From assembly GCF_954871325.1 (NCBI RefSeq), contig NC_088775.1, positions 65,263,561 through 65,327,560 on the forward strand: 64,000 nt of DNA. Direction: 5' to 3'. Under the pieces are notes generated by a model. That model was given only the letters and a program-made list of their open reading frames with translations. It was not told the origin of the DNA and did no database searches. Source of the stretch: Gordionus sp. m RMFG-2023. Lineage: Eukaryota; Nematomorpha; Gordioida; Chordodea; Parachordodidae. Positions 48,793 to 60,978 of this stretch are shown one piece after another. Made by a program: the position numbers and the translations under genes. How positions within the stretch are numbered: position 1 is the stretch's first letter; every line of letters begins with the position of its first letter.

Positions 48793-49612
48793 AGGGATTC
48801 GAACCGAACCCGAACCCGGAAAAGAAAACCCGGGTTTTTGAAAAGAAATCTGAACCAGAACCTGAACCCCGTTTATAAAATTTTCAAAACCCCTAACCGA
48901 ACCCGGGAATTTTATTTGAACCCAGGTTCAATCGGTTTCAGTGTAATGTTTAAAATCATATATTAAGATATTTGTATAATTGTAAATACAAATATTAATA
49001 ATTTAAATGAGATTTTTTAATATTTTCAAATTTCCAATAAAATGGAGTGTTAATAAATATTAAACAACTTAATTCATTTACGCCATTTTTAAAATTTTTT
49101 AAATTTATTCTCAAAAATTCCTAATGGGTGTTAATAAATTTTAAACAATTAAATTCATTTGCGCCATTTATTTTTAATTTTTAACTTATTCTCAAAGATT
49201 ATTAATTAGAGGAAAATGAAAGTGAACAAATCAAAAAAAAATTTATAATATTGGATATTGTTAATTCAAAGAATTCTCAAAATCTAACTTAAAAATTGTT
49301 AAACAAAGATGAAGGGCAAGTTTTTTTAAAATTTTGTATTTTTAACTATATTTTGCCTATAAATAAAATAAAAAAATGTATTTTTTGTACCAAATTTATA
49401 TCTAGTTTATTAATTATGATTTAAATATTATTTTTTTTTTATCAATTCAAAAATTCTTAAACCCGAGCTGAACCCGGAACCAAACCCTGGTTTAAAAATA
49501 TTTTCCTGAACCGAACCCGAACCGAACCCATCTATTTATTTTTTACTTTGAACCGAACCCTAACCGAACCCGGGCTAAAATTTTGCCGGATTCGCAGGAG
49601 ATCGGGCCATGC
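48793..49612. repeat. GAACCC-rich element with repeated end blocks
   Basis: Two GC-rich blocks (48793-48945 and 49457-49590) are built from GAACCGAACCCGAACCC-like words and flank an AT-rich middle. Both lie in the same orientation, sharing ctaaccgaacccggg. The middle has an 80 bp tandem duplication (49042 and 49124, gtgttaataaat(a/t)ttaaacaa). The frame 48775-48966 only reflects the GAACCC words. It is probably a member of the GGCC/GAACCC MITE class; its ends are not defined. Confidence 0.45.
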
Positions 49613-49970
49613 GAATCCTGAGAAACAAACTACTTGACAATTCTATAAATAGTATCTCATTTTGCTCCTTACTTTTACATTGAAATAAATATTCTAAATT
49701 TTGAAATTCTGCGCAAATGGCTCACGCGGACCTCTTTAAACCAACCCTAATTCATTTCTGTCTTTAATTAATTTTTTTAGTAGTTTAAAGATATTTTTTG
49801 TTCAAATAAAATGTAATATTATATAAAATAAGATTTAATCTGATAAAATCATATAATTTAAACATATATTTTTTTTATTTTTTATAATATTTACTTTTGG
49901 TAAAATAATGTATTGATAAAAAGCTTATTCACCATAAAAATATTTGGTAACTCACTGAATCACGGGGAAA

Positions 49971-50118
49971 TTTTTAATATTATTTTTTTTTAATATTATT
50001 TTTTTTTAATATTATTTTTTTTTAATATTATTTTTTTTTAATATTATTTTTTTTTAATATTATTTTTTTTTAATATTATTTTTTTTTAATATTTTTTTTT
50101 TTTAATATTTTTTTTTAT
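49971..50118. repeat. Minisatellite of about 15 bp units
   Basis: The unit TAATATTATTTTTTTT is repeated about nine times. A partly complementary A-rich stretch occurs at 51140-51260, and 50105-50170 (aataataaatataagatct) is inverted at 51119-51160, so the whole forms a large imperfect inverted repeat around the SINE. Confidence 0.85.
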
Positions 50119-50847
50119 TAAAAATAATAAATATAAGATCTTCTAGATTTTGGTATAAATTTTTTGATGTAATAATAATTAAAAATTTAATTACTCAAAA
50201 GTTTTAAGAATTTTGCATACCTTTGGTTGAATTGGCGTAATTTAGGATATTTTTTTTATTAAAAAATAATAAATAAATGATCGTCTGGATTTTGGTAAAA
50301 AAATTTTAATGGAAGGGGTAAATTAAATATTGATAAATCTTAAAATTAAATATTTTTCCAAGTTATAACAATCTAAATGAAAATGGATATGATCTTTACA
50401 TGTCAATCATAGCAAAAACACTATAGACCCTAATGATATATCAACCCACACTCAACGGAGAGATCATAAGGCAAGCATCCCCAGAAATGGAAGAAAATCT
50501 TCCTCTCATTTATATATATGTGAATATTCCTATTTTCGTAATATTAAAAATATGTCTAATATAAATAAATTAATTAAATTTTTAAATGATATAAATTTAT
50601 ATAGAACTATAATTGTTTTTCCTTAAAAATGTATATCTATATTATCATTGTATATATATTGTTTATTCAAATAAATGATTAATTATCTAGTATTTGATTT
50701 AATAGTAAATTGTATGAATTATGAAAATTTTCACAAATAAAATAGGTTAATGATGCTTACTACCTTAAGGTATCAAATTTGAATTTTGTTTATTTTTCAT
50801 TTGGATAGGCACTACCAAATATATTTATAATATGCGATTTTTGAAAA

Positions 50848-51045
50848 GCCTCTATGGCCTAGTAGGCAAGAGCTTTACTGATCCCATAGTCACGGGTTCG
50901 AATCCCGGGAATGGTCATGTTTTTTTTCTTCTTAATCTAACTTGGTGGTTCCATCCTTGGGAGGATGATATATAGGAGGCCGGACTCGACCACGTGTTTC
51001 CGTTATAACATATTAAATAATAAAGGTCTTATTACATTTTAATAA
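50848..51045 (+). mobile_element. tRNA-derived SINE
   Basis: The head has an A box (TGGCCTAGTAGG, 50856) and a B box (GGTTCGAATCC, about 50895), the two internal RNA polymerase III promoter elements, in the right order and spacing. The acceptor and anticodon stems pair poorly, so this is not a working tRNA. A body follows (ggtggttccatccttgggag, aggccggactcgacc) and the tail ends in aataataaaggtcttatta. I could not assign the body to a named SINE family. Confidence 0.7.
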
Positions 51046-51299
51046 ATTTTGGGTATTTAGCAAATTCGGTTGGTATTTAGAATATTTTCATACATTCACT
51101 TGGTAGTAAGCATCATCCCAAAAAAATATCCAAACGATCTTATATTTATTATTTTTTATAAAATAAATAAATAAAAAATAAATATTAAAAAAGAATAAAT
51201 AAAAAAAAATATTAAAAAAAAATAAATAAAAAAAAAATAAAAAAAAATAAAATAAAAAATTTTACCAAATATTTATATAACCGCATTTGAATAATATAA

Positions 51300-53269
51300 T
51301 TATGTATTTTTAGTTAAAAAATTAATCATAATTTATTATTCTAGCATAAAATCCCAGGGTTCCTAAGAAGTCGAGGCTCATAAGATCCCCGGTCTCCCCT
51401 ATTAATTTAGTGAGGCATAAGCAGAAAGGTAAAAGTCTAGAATATCACCTAGTTTTAAGCTGTCAGGTGATGCTAATATAAATTGGCCAACTTGTAGTTG
51501 GGTGATAATTAGAGCATTGGAGAAAAAAGCTGGTAACATAGGGATGAAATATTATGCGATAGATGCTGTTGAATGCATTTAAGATATCCATAACCAGCAG
51601 TTGAATCACGATAGAATCTTGGATGTAAAAAGGATAAAATATATTTTAGTTAAATATTTGCCCTGCAATCTTCGAACCTTTAGTTAGGAATCCGTCTAAT
51701 ATTTATTTGACAAATAGAATATATTAGTTGCATAGTGTGAATGATTAACTGATACTTTTTTTCTAATGATGATTTACTAATTCTGTCCGATATGATATGG
51801 TGTATGAAAAATGGATAGGAAATTTTTTTTTGAAGGTGGTTCTTGTCCCAGTTTACGTCATTTTTAAGGGGCAGTCGTCAATCAATGGTATTGCATATTG
51901 TTGATTGGTCGAGAATTAAACAATATGAGAGATCTTTTTTGTTTTCGTTGATAATTCATTATGTGAAATTATTTTTAAAATTCTAAAATTATTAAATTGC
52001 ATTATAATCTGTTGTATTTTTCTTATGCGAAGCATTATTTTTTTTGATTATTGAAAAAATATAATAAAAGATACTAGATTTAAAGTGTTAATTTTTAAGT
52101 ATTAAGCAAAAACTTGAGTGAGATAAAAATACTGAGTAAGATAGTTCTTGAGTTGGAAATTCTGAATGAATGCAGGAGGATATTAGAAATGAATATTTTT
52201 GGAATAAAATATCACTAGATTAGGAATTAGAGAGTTTTAAGATAGCAACAATATATATTGTCAATAAAAATTATTATAATTAAGGCCTATGGTGAAAAAT
52301 AATAAATTTCAGTGTCTTATATAATTAAGGAATAAATTAACAAAATCACTATAGAATTAATTACGGATTATAATTTTGTTTATTTAAAAAAGTTGACAAT
52401 TCTTAACATTCCAATTTTCTAAGTAATGCAAAAACGGGTTAAATTTATAATAGAGTTTTTACATAAAATTTTCTTAAAATAAGAAGAGCTCAGATATAGG
52501 TTTTTTTTTGGAAGAGAGCCTGCGCCGCTCTCTTACTTTAACCAAGCCTCCGAAGTTGTATATTTAAAAAAATATATATTAAACCTTATCAGCTAAGGTG
52601 ATTAATAAATATATAAAATAGAGCCTATTCCATAAAGGCATAATAAAAATACCAATTTTATTATGAATTTTGCAAGATACATGAAAACCCCATCAACTTT
52701 ATATAATGAAGTTATAAAAACTTACCTATTATTTTTTGATATCCAAATCTTTTATAACAATTTTTTTTTTGAACAACCATTTATTTTTTTTGTAATTAGC
52801 TATTTTATTGTAATATGGGTAAATTAATTTTTTAAAATCCTACTCCCTTCCACCATTGGCCATATAAAATTAACATTCCCTTTTTTGTCAATAAGAATTT
52901 TTGAAAAATCGATAATATTATTTTTTTAACGTTTTATATTATTACATAAGTATCAATTTATGTTTGTGATTATATTTTATTATAACAAAATTTTTGAACA
53001 AACTAACTTAAAATTAATAAAGGCAGACAACTCTTCATTATTTTTTAAACGTTCCCTATGTTTCATGATTTGTCCAATATATTCGTAAAAATATCAATCT
53101 TTCAACTTTACATATATCTTTTTACAAAACAATAGTATGGATTAACTAACCTTAGTGTAATACAAAGCAAAATCGTGTTAAATAACAAAAATATTATATT
53201 TGGGAGTGGAAAAACACCTACCCAAACGCTATCCAATTAAATCGGCAGGTTTTTAATTACAAAAACAAA
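51300..53269. other. Spacer upstream of the kinesin gene
   Basis: The stretch 51340-51700 is less AT-rich (cccagggttcctaagaagtc) but encodes no recognisable protein. The last 150 bases before 53270 should hold the kinesin leader; a possible splice acceptor (atcggcag, 53248) lies 22 bases before the start codon. Confidence 0.4.
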
Positions 53270-53369
53270 ATGTCGTCAGTTAAAGTTGCGGTGCGAGTGA
53301 GGCCCTTCAATTCTAGAGAATATTCTTACGATTGCAAGAGCATTATAGAGATGACGGACAAAACTACAA
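53270..53369 (+). CDS. unc-104: Kinesin-3 motor (unc-104/KIF1A type), coding exon 1
   Basis: Kinesin-3 motors of this type carry synaptic vesicle precursors along axonal microtubules. The exon encodes [17 protein letters not shown] and on to IIEMTDKTT, the first beta strand of the motor domain, and ends after one base of the next codon at GTAAATG. The start is set by the [14 protein letters not shown] beginning, as in unc-104 proteins. Codon 34 is completed across the intron by exon 2 at 60893, and the joined protein reads [13 protein letters not shown], again matching unc-104. The ATP-binding loop and later exons are outside the window. Intron 1 is about 7.5 kb, holding an hAT element, a MITE and an opposite-strand exon candidate. 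No breaks seen. Confidence 0.9.
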
Positions 53370-56029
53370 GTAAATGATTGATTTATTATAATATTATTGA
53401 TTATTATTTAAAATTTATATTACACCTGATCAAATCCCAATCCAAATTTTGAGGAAAAAGACACATTAGATAAGATCTTATGTTAAATTCTTTTTATGGC
53501 AACGTGAGGATAATTTTATTTTCTCATAGCTTGCTCCCCCTCCCCTTTCTTTCGCTTTTATATGTTTATAGATTAGAAAATGAATCCTGTTTCACTATGG
53601 AGATATAATATTTTATAAGAAATGTATAATGCATAATTTCTTCTGTAGTTAAGATAATATTTCTATACTATTTTTTTTTTGAATTATATTTTACGAATAT
53701 GACATTTTTTACGGAAAAATAACTGAAGTCAATCGTAATTATTTTAGGAAACTTTGCAAAGGGTATAGGTGAGACCTAGTTAGTGAAATTTTTGTCAAAA
53801 TTATCATAGATCTTAAAATATGGATTATAATATATTGGTGAAATTTTTTAATATCTAGTGATTTTTAAAAAATAATCGAAATGGGTAACAGTAGATTTTT
53901 GGACCTAAAAACCTCAAGCTCAGGGAATTCCACTCATCGCTAAGGCTAGCGGAATCTAGTGGTATAAGATAAATTAATATTTTTATTCTTTTATTTTGAC
54001 GCACAATTTAAAAAAAAATATATATAATTAATTCTGATCTATAATATTACCTTATACAATGAATGCTAAATCTATTAATGAATATTTTAACTGGCCCGAT
54101 TAGCCCTGATTCTACTAGCCATAGGGTATTAATATTATCTCTAATTACTTCTAAAATATATATTTAAACATGGTTTATTTTTATGAAACTATTGAAATTG
54201 TTAAAATTGGGGTTCTTTCTTATAATGTCTAAATATAGCGGTGCACAAGTATTTTGAGGCTCGAAAACATATTTACGCACAAAGAAATTCTAATAGATGA
54301 CGGACTTTAAGGATTAATACATATGGAATATTATTTTTAGAATGAGATTTGTTTATTAGTTTTAATAAGGAATTTGACTTTAAAGAGCGAGCAAAAGTTT
54401 ATTGATTTTTTGTTTGCATAAATATTGACATTTAAGATGTTTTAAATGATGCCCTAAGGTGTGGGTGGAGGGGTAGAGGTTCTAATTTTTTATAGGATTT
54501 TTAAATTGTAAAAAAGATTCGGTTAGATCCAAATCGCAGATACAATCCGGTTCAAAATGTTAAGAAGCAATTTCATAAAAAATTAAAAAATTTAAACACT
54601 AAATAGTTTTCGAACAATATGAATAAAAATTAGCTTACCTTTATTAAATCCGGTCTTGTAAATGGGTCTGATTTTGTTACCGAGATTTCGCAGTTCCAGG
54701 TAATTCCAGTTTCAAATTATGGGTTAGAGGGTTTATAAATTTAATTAAATTTAAAAGATATGAAAATATTAATTATTATCATATATTGGAAAAAAATAAA
54801 TAAGAAATAACACTCTATAAGAATGTTTAATTTTTGTGTAAATTATTTTAAACGCAAGATTGAACTCTCAATGACTTGTTGGGGACGACTTTAAAATTTA
54901 GAAAAACGATTATTAACTCAAACCGAGATTCAAAAAAAATTCACCCGAATTTTAAAATAAGGATTTGATTATATCGATTATTAACTCAAACCGAGATTCA
55001 AAAATAATTCACCCGAATTTTAAAATAAGGATTTGATTATATCTTATTTTATTATAAGAAGATCTTCTTGAACTGATCAATTTATCGACATTTCATAATT
55101 ACCAAAAAGTTAATTAAATGCTCTTGCTATTTGTTATGTATAATTTCATCAAAAAAATTATCGATTGAAAAAGAACTGTGTCAAATAATTTGACAAACAC
55201 TTAAACATTGGTTTTCAATTCGCTATTTTGTTTTGTTTATTTATGATTTAGATAGACGTCGGTTATGAGCTTATAAATATTTTGTACAAATAAATATTTT
55301 TCAAAAAAGAATACAATTTTAATGATTTCATATAAAACCTATGACGCATGTTAAATTTATTTACGACCGATTTTATTAATAACTAAATATGCGATTTTTT
55401 TTTCAAAATCTATCTGGCTTGGGCCAGAGCTTTATTTACAAATTATGAAAGTTGATAATCCAGAATCCCCATTCAAAATTTAAAATTTAGAAAAAGATTC
55501 ACTTATTTTTTTAGAAAAATTATTAAGCATTTGTATATATAATGTTAATATATAGAATTTGGTAATACTAATACAACACAGCCTGAATTATTCAGGGGAA
55601 CATAAATTCGATCAGTTTAAAATGCCACCGAAATTTTTCTTGACACTCTAAAACATAATATGAGCTGATAATCTAACCTATAAGGAGGATCCAGAATTAA
55701 TTTACCATAATGATCATTTTAAAAAAAAATTTATTATTGATTTAAAATTAATAATGTATAAACACAATTTTTTTTTAAAAGTGTTTGTTATATATACTTT
55801 TTTAAAAACCTCTGACCAGATGTTGGGTCCGATTTTATTATTAAATAAAAAAGTTAAAGTTTTTAGATATTTTTTTAAAATTTATATAGAGTTTATAAGA
55901 CCTCAAATATGTCAAAATTTGTATTAAAGTAGTTAATTATTTGAAATCTTGGAATTTATTTAATTTATCTTAGATATAAAATATCCCAAATTTCGTTTAT
56001 TTTGTTATGATCTAATAAATATATGTATA
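53370..56029. other. First part of kinesin intron 1
   Basis: AT-rich intron sequence. A 67 bp tandem duplication lies at 54912-55043 (attaactcaaaccgagattc occurs twice, 54913 and about 54980). No coding exon was recognised. Confidence 0.6.
54912..55043. repeat. 67 bp tandem duplication in kinesin intron 1
   Basis: Two almost identical units, each containing ttaactcaaaccgagattca and aaaataaggatttgattata, stand head to tail. Confidence 0.9.
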
Positions 56030-58305
56030 CAGGCGTGTACGCAGCGGGGGGGGGCAGGGGGAAAAATCCCCTTCCAACTCCAAGCCAAAAAATGCAGATG
56101 CCAGATATATTTTTCAAAAATAATTTATATTAATATTTAATTAAATTTATTTATCACATTCATTTACTAAGTTACTTTATTAATTAATTTAGATTTTCTT
56201 GGCGTAATATTTATCTATTATTTTCAAATTTCTAGTCAATATTGATAATGATGAAAATCCTAGTCATCTTACAAAAAGCAAAAAAGTACAAATAATTTAT
56301 AACATTTTATAATTAGCCTAGAAGTAAGACATATGCTTCTTAAAAAGGTATTAAAGTTACCTATGATAAATATTTTATTTAATAATAGATTTATATTCCA
56401 CCCCTCAAATTTCAATATACACAAACTTTATGTGCTAATTGAAAGTTAAAATTTTAAAACAGTTATTTTACTAAATGGTTATGGCTAGAATTCTCTATCC
56501 GGGACAATAAAGCTTATTGCAAGATATGAGTCCTGTTAGTTAAGTCAACAAGTACAATGATGGAGAAATCTTTGACAATCATCAAAACACAAATTATCAC
56601 AAACGCTGTGAACCTATCATTTCTTCAAATTAATTGTGGGGATATGATTCCCATTTTATCACATATTGACAAAAATAGGGTTAAAATAGCAAAAGAAAAT
56701 AGATATAAGCTAACTATTGAGACCATTCTATATTGGGGATTGCAGGACCTTTGGATTCAGGAAGCTTGAATTTCAATAATAATGATAATGAAGGTAATTT
56801 TCGTGGTCTTGTAAAATTTAAAGCATTAGGGGATTCTGTAAACAGAATTATTTCTGAAACTCCTTGTCCAACAAAGAGAAAGAGAAAGACACAAAAAGCT
56901 TGTCAAACGAGATGGAGTCTTCGCCATCAAGCAGTAACAGCTTTTATAGAGTTAGAAGAGTCGATTATTAATGTTCTTATTAAAATATAACATGCCTGAA
57001 GGAGATATTCAGAAGCAAGCAAATCATTGGATTCAATACTTATACTTTTCTTTCTCATTAGAATGTATATTATACAACTATTTTATGTATTTCCAAAAAT
57101 ATAACATTGACTTGATTGAGACAATGAGAATAGCGGAGAGCATTTTATTAGAACTCAGGGAAATTAGGGCTAATGTTGTTATAGAATTTCACATTTTATA
57201 TGTTATTTTTGAGTCAAAAGCAGAGCTATACGAGTTTTACATTTGTCTCCCTCGACTTGCAGCGAGGCAAGCTCATCGTCCTAACATTAATATAGGGTCA
57301 GTAGAAGAGTATTAATAAATATGTATTTATCCCTCTCTTAAATACATTTATAACCCAAATAAATGAACGTATTATTTCCACAAAAGACTTTCCAACCTTT
57401 TTCAGATGGTAATAAAAAAATTAAATATTTAACAGATTTTTTTCATGAAGATGTTAAAGTATCTTATGATGCCTTATTAGCTCTATAATATAAAAGATTA
57501 ACTATGGTTAATATAGTCCCAAATATGGATGCTTTGCATCATTTCAAACATCTCTAAGATTATTTTCCCAATGTATTAAAATTATTATATATTAATAACT
57601 CTTCACATTAGTACTACAACTAATGAGAGAACATTCCCTTCTTTAAGAAGAATAAAAACATACCCAAGGAGTACAACTTCTGACAATATATAATGGTTTG
57701 GCCCTTTTGAATATTCATAGGCATTTGACGCCAAGCACAGATGAGATAATTGAAAAATTAACTTAATCCCAATGAAGATTGGATTTTACATTATAAATTT
57801 ATAATATGCTTCTTAATAATATTTTTTGTGCGATTTATTTTTTAATTATATTTTTTCATGAATACTTTTTAAATTATTACATACAAAATACAATTATTCC
57901 TAAGAAACTTGTGTAATAATTTATATTTCCAGCATTTAAATTTTTATACTTTATATATAAATTTTAAAGGCTCAAAAATTTAAATTTCAATTTTGGGTCA
58001 TTTATTTTATAGTGATTTATATGCTGGTTATATCCACTTTATATTCTGTAATATTTATTTTATAGTTTTTCATATACCGCCGGTTATATCCGTTTAATAT
58101 TTTTCTAATTCACATTTATTTTATAGTTTCCTTACTGGTTTATATATTTATTTTTTATAATTCACATTAATTTAAAATTCTGTATTAGAAATAGTTATTA
58201 GTCCTTAAAAAATTTATGCTTGATATTTTTAAATAACAATGATTTTATTTAAAAAATATATAATCCCCCCCTCCCCCTCCCACCAAATTCCTGCGTACGC
58301 GCCTG
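56030..58305 (+). mobile_element. hAT element (hAT-3), copy 1, in kinesin intron 1
   Basis: The ends are CAGGCGTGTACGCAG at 56030 and the complement of CAGGCGCGTACGCAG ending at 58305. G- and C-runs lie just inside. The flanks tatgtata and catatata agree at six of eight bases. The element holds a broken transposase on the plus strand (56557-57780). It is collinear with copy 2 at 61604-63944 in the opposite orientation. Confidence 0.85.
56557..57780 (+). pseudogene. hAT-3 transposase, copy 1, partial and broken
   Basis: Segments: 56733-56990 with KACQTRWSLRHQAVTAF, the hAT 'TRW' region; 56971-57315 with ESILLELREIRANVVIEFHI and PRLAARQAHRPN, as in ZMYM1-like hAT proteins; and near 57605-57770, in pieces, TTTNERTFPSLRRIKTYPRS followed by NGLALLNIHRHL, the C-terminal dimerisation region. 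A segment with the two catalytic Asp blocks is not seen and is probably deleted. The frame changes at least twice and stops occur, so the copy is inactive. Confidence 0.75.
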
Positions 58306-58313
58306 CATATATA

Positions 58314-58705
58314 CATGTCGTATTGAGATATGGAACCCATAGGGTTTCGGAATATCTCAATTTTATATCATTTATTGAGGGCGATTTTAAAATCTGGAAA
58401 ATTTGATTTGACTAGAAATGAATTCCAGCATATGTAGAGTAACTATTCTCTGAATTTCAGACAATTTTTGCCATTATTTATGTATTAATAAATTTATATG
58501 AAAAATCTATATAAAAATGTATATAAATTAAGTGTGGTTCTAAGGTTTAAGGTAAAAATTGTTTGGAATTTTTATTGTGGGTAATCCATACATGCTGGAA
58601 TACATTTCCGATCAAATCATATTTCCAAATTTAAAAATCTCCTTCATTAAATGATAAAATTAAGAGATTCCGAATCCTCATGAATTCAATATCCCAATGT
58701 GACAT
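58314..58705. mobile_element. Long-inverted-repeat MITE (CATGTCG type), copy 2
   Basis: Arms of about 170 bp are inverted copies, for example the left catgtcgtattgagatatgg and the right ccaatgtgacat region, and gaaatgaattccagcat with atgctggaatacatttcc. It abuts the right end of hAT-3 copy 1. The relative at 42281-42573 shares both arms. Confidence 0.8.
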
Positions 58706-60497
58706 ATATAATATATATTATATAAATAAAATATTCTATCTAAAGTGAAAATTCAATTTTAATAAATAATTTTTCTTGTCGTCTGACCTATCCCAAGCCC
58801 CAAGTTTTCACTAACCCTAAAGGATAATTTTAAAAACTTTTAATGTTTGCTCCTTTAATTTTTAGCTAAATTTAGTTTACAAAATCAAATCTCAAAAAGC
58901 TGAATCAAAGAAATTCATATCCCTCAGACAGAACATATAAATCAATATTTTCAAATTTAACTATTGTTCCTTTTTATAAGAACTCAATTATATTTTCTTA
59001 AAATTTTTTTTTTTTAACATTTTTAATATAATTTAAAAAAAAATTTGTGATATATAAAACTCATAAAAATTGGTAGGATATTGTTTTCGACAAATTAATT
59101 TATGGCACCTAAGTTTTTATTAAAAATCTAGGGGAAAAAAATATTACTTTAATAAAATTAAATTTTTCTAACTTTATGGGTTTAATTTTTTTAGTATAAA
59201 ATTATATATAATAGAAATATTTTTTGCTTAAGGGGGTATATCATTGTTATGATAGTATTAATTTTCAGACTCTAGACTAAATGAATTGAACCTAAGTATC
59301 CCTTGTTACAGTGTATACCCTACCTCCCATTATTTATTTACATTGGTAAAGAATAGTATAAATAGAAAATTATTTCTTTATTTTAAGTTAGCCCAAATTG
59401 AGTTTTAAAATTCCCACTACCAGCCAAATAAAATAAAAAATAAATAAATAAACCGATTGGACGGGTACAAGGAAAAGTATGTAGTAAAAAATCGATTTAT
59501 TTATGAAAATCGAAAAATATAATATAAACAAAAGTATAATTTTATTTTCCCAATTTCGTCGACCATTAAATATTAAAAAACAAATATTTTACTATATAAC
59601 TTGTGTATTTAGTTTAGATAATATTTTAGTGGAGCGTTCACCCTAGTTTTTGAAAGTTTTTTTAAACGATATTATATAATTATAATTAAAGTTATTCCCT
59701 TTTAATATGTATTTTTGAAATTAGTCAATATGTAAATTTTTACAAAGTGTAATGAATGATAATATCCTCTTTTGAGTGTACAACCTCTTTTCTATAAGTT
59801 GAATTAAATTACTCCCATACATATCAATGCCTACACTGGCGAGCGAGGGATGCAAGGTCAATTTAATTCCAAAATTAAAAATTGAGAAGGGTGGGGTTCG
59901 AAGATAAATTATCACGAGCTCAGAATCTCATAATGCATGGAAACGATAAAATAGTTTGCTATGAAATCGCATCCATCTCCTTAAGTTATAAATAATACAT
60001 TTATGTTTAAAATCATGAAAAGTTTATAATATATAATCAATTCTTATATGGAATACTATTTTAAAAAAAATTTATTCATAAGGTTCGTTCTTCAACAACA
60101 TTAAATATTTTTTTATATATGAGCCAAATCTCAAGGCATTTTATATAGTTTCGAGGATACTAATTCAAACTAAAGGTCTGCAAAACTTGATATGAGGCAC
60201 ACCAAGGCCGTATCCCGATCTGAAAAATATTAAAATATTTTTCAGGCCGGGTTTTCACATCACTATTTTTCACCACGCCCTTCTATCGATTTTGTTATGT
60301 AATATGATCTTGATATTCTATCAAGAACCTATCTATATTGGGGTACACTTTGTATCATGCAATTTTTTTTATTCTTAATGTAAATAACACTGAAAAATAT
60401 AAATAAGTTAAGAAGGGACAAACTAGATCAATAAATAAAATTTATCAAAGAGAAAAATCAACAAAATTACAAATCCATTTTAAATAGTTAAAAACAT
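58706..60497. other. Middle part of kinesin intron 1
   Basis: AT-rich. A short GGCC palindrome (60230-60255, aaaatatttttcaggccgggt) is a scrap of the GGCC MITE class. The frame 59721-59915 (-) has no recognisable domain. Confidence 0.45.
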
Positions 60498-60811
60498 TCA
60501 GAAAAAATTAAATAACGGTTTTACTTTTTTGATTGAAACTTTTCCTTTGTTGATTAATTCTTTACTTTTTTTTTGATCGGCTCTGTTCTTTTTGATCTGA
60601 ATTTTTCTTAAGCTTCTGGAACTTTTTTGATCAAATTTTTTTAATGGTAAACCCAATACATGAAGTTCTTTGTAGCCTAGACCAGAAAGGCAATTATTAT
60701 CACACAACTGTTTCAATATTGATATTAAATGTAGAATTTGAAATAAATTTTAGTACATATTCTTTGATAGGTAGATCTCCAGATTTTGTTTCCTATTGAA
60801 ATTATTTAGAA
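60498..60811 (-). CDS. Possible 3'-terminal exons of an unidentified host gene, antisense to kinesin
   Basis: On the minus strand a frame ending at 60498 encodes LCDNNCLSGLGYKELHVLG and then a very Lys-rich tail (KKFDQKSSRSLRKIQIKK) ending in KVKPLFNFF. Upstream, a second frame reads TKSGDLPIKEY and is preceded by a good splice acceptor (tttcaatag, ending about 60812). A 49 bp GT-AG intron (gtactaa ... aaacag) would join them in phase, giving LPIKEY-LCDNN. The codon use is less AT-driven than in the surroundings. The lysine-rich tail would suit a nuclear or nucleolar protein, but I cannot name it. No earlier exon was found in the window. A pseudogene fragment is the alternative. Confidence 0.4.
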
Positions 60812-60892
60812 AAATTGAAAACCTTAACCAAAATAGTTATTAGAATTATACATTACATGATTAATGATATGTAAATTTTATTATTCATCAAG

Positions 60893-60978
60893 TTATCACA
60901 AACCCTAAAATATCCCCCAACAGTAAAGAGGCCATCAAAAGTTTCAACTTTGACTACTCGTATTATTCGCATGACTCG
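60893..60978 (+). CDS. unc-104: Kinesin-3 motor (unc-104/KIF1A type), coding exon 2
   Basis: This exon continues exon 1: the last base of exon 1 plus 86 bases give 29 codons, [13 protein letters not shown] then [12 protein letters not shown]. The unc-104 family has ITNPK...FNFDYSYWSHD at this place, so identity and splice phase both fit; the family's Trp is Tyr here. Acceptor is AAG at 60890-60892 and donor GTAAAA at 60979. The next exon, which should begin shortly before the QVY word and P-loop, was not found up to 64000, so intron 2 is at least 3 kb and holds another hAT element. Confidence 0.9.

Noticed and set aside
48775-48966. Arg/Asn-rich small protein
   Set aside because: The composition only reflects GAACCCG words of a non-coding repeat.
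50380-50520. Possible short host exon (less AT-biased patch)
   Set aside because: No frame longer than about 30 codons with a recognisable motif and no clear splice sites.
50848-50925. A functional tRNA gene
   Set aside because: A and B boxes are good, but the acceptor and anticodon stems do not pair properly and a SINE-like body with a repeat tail follows.
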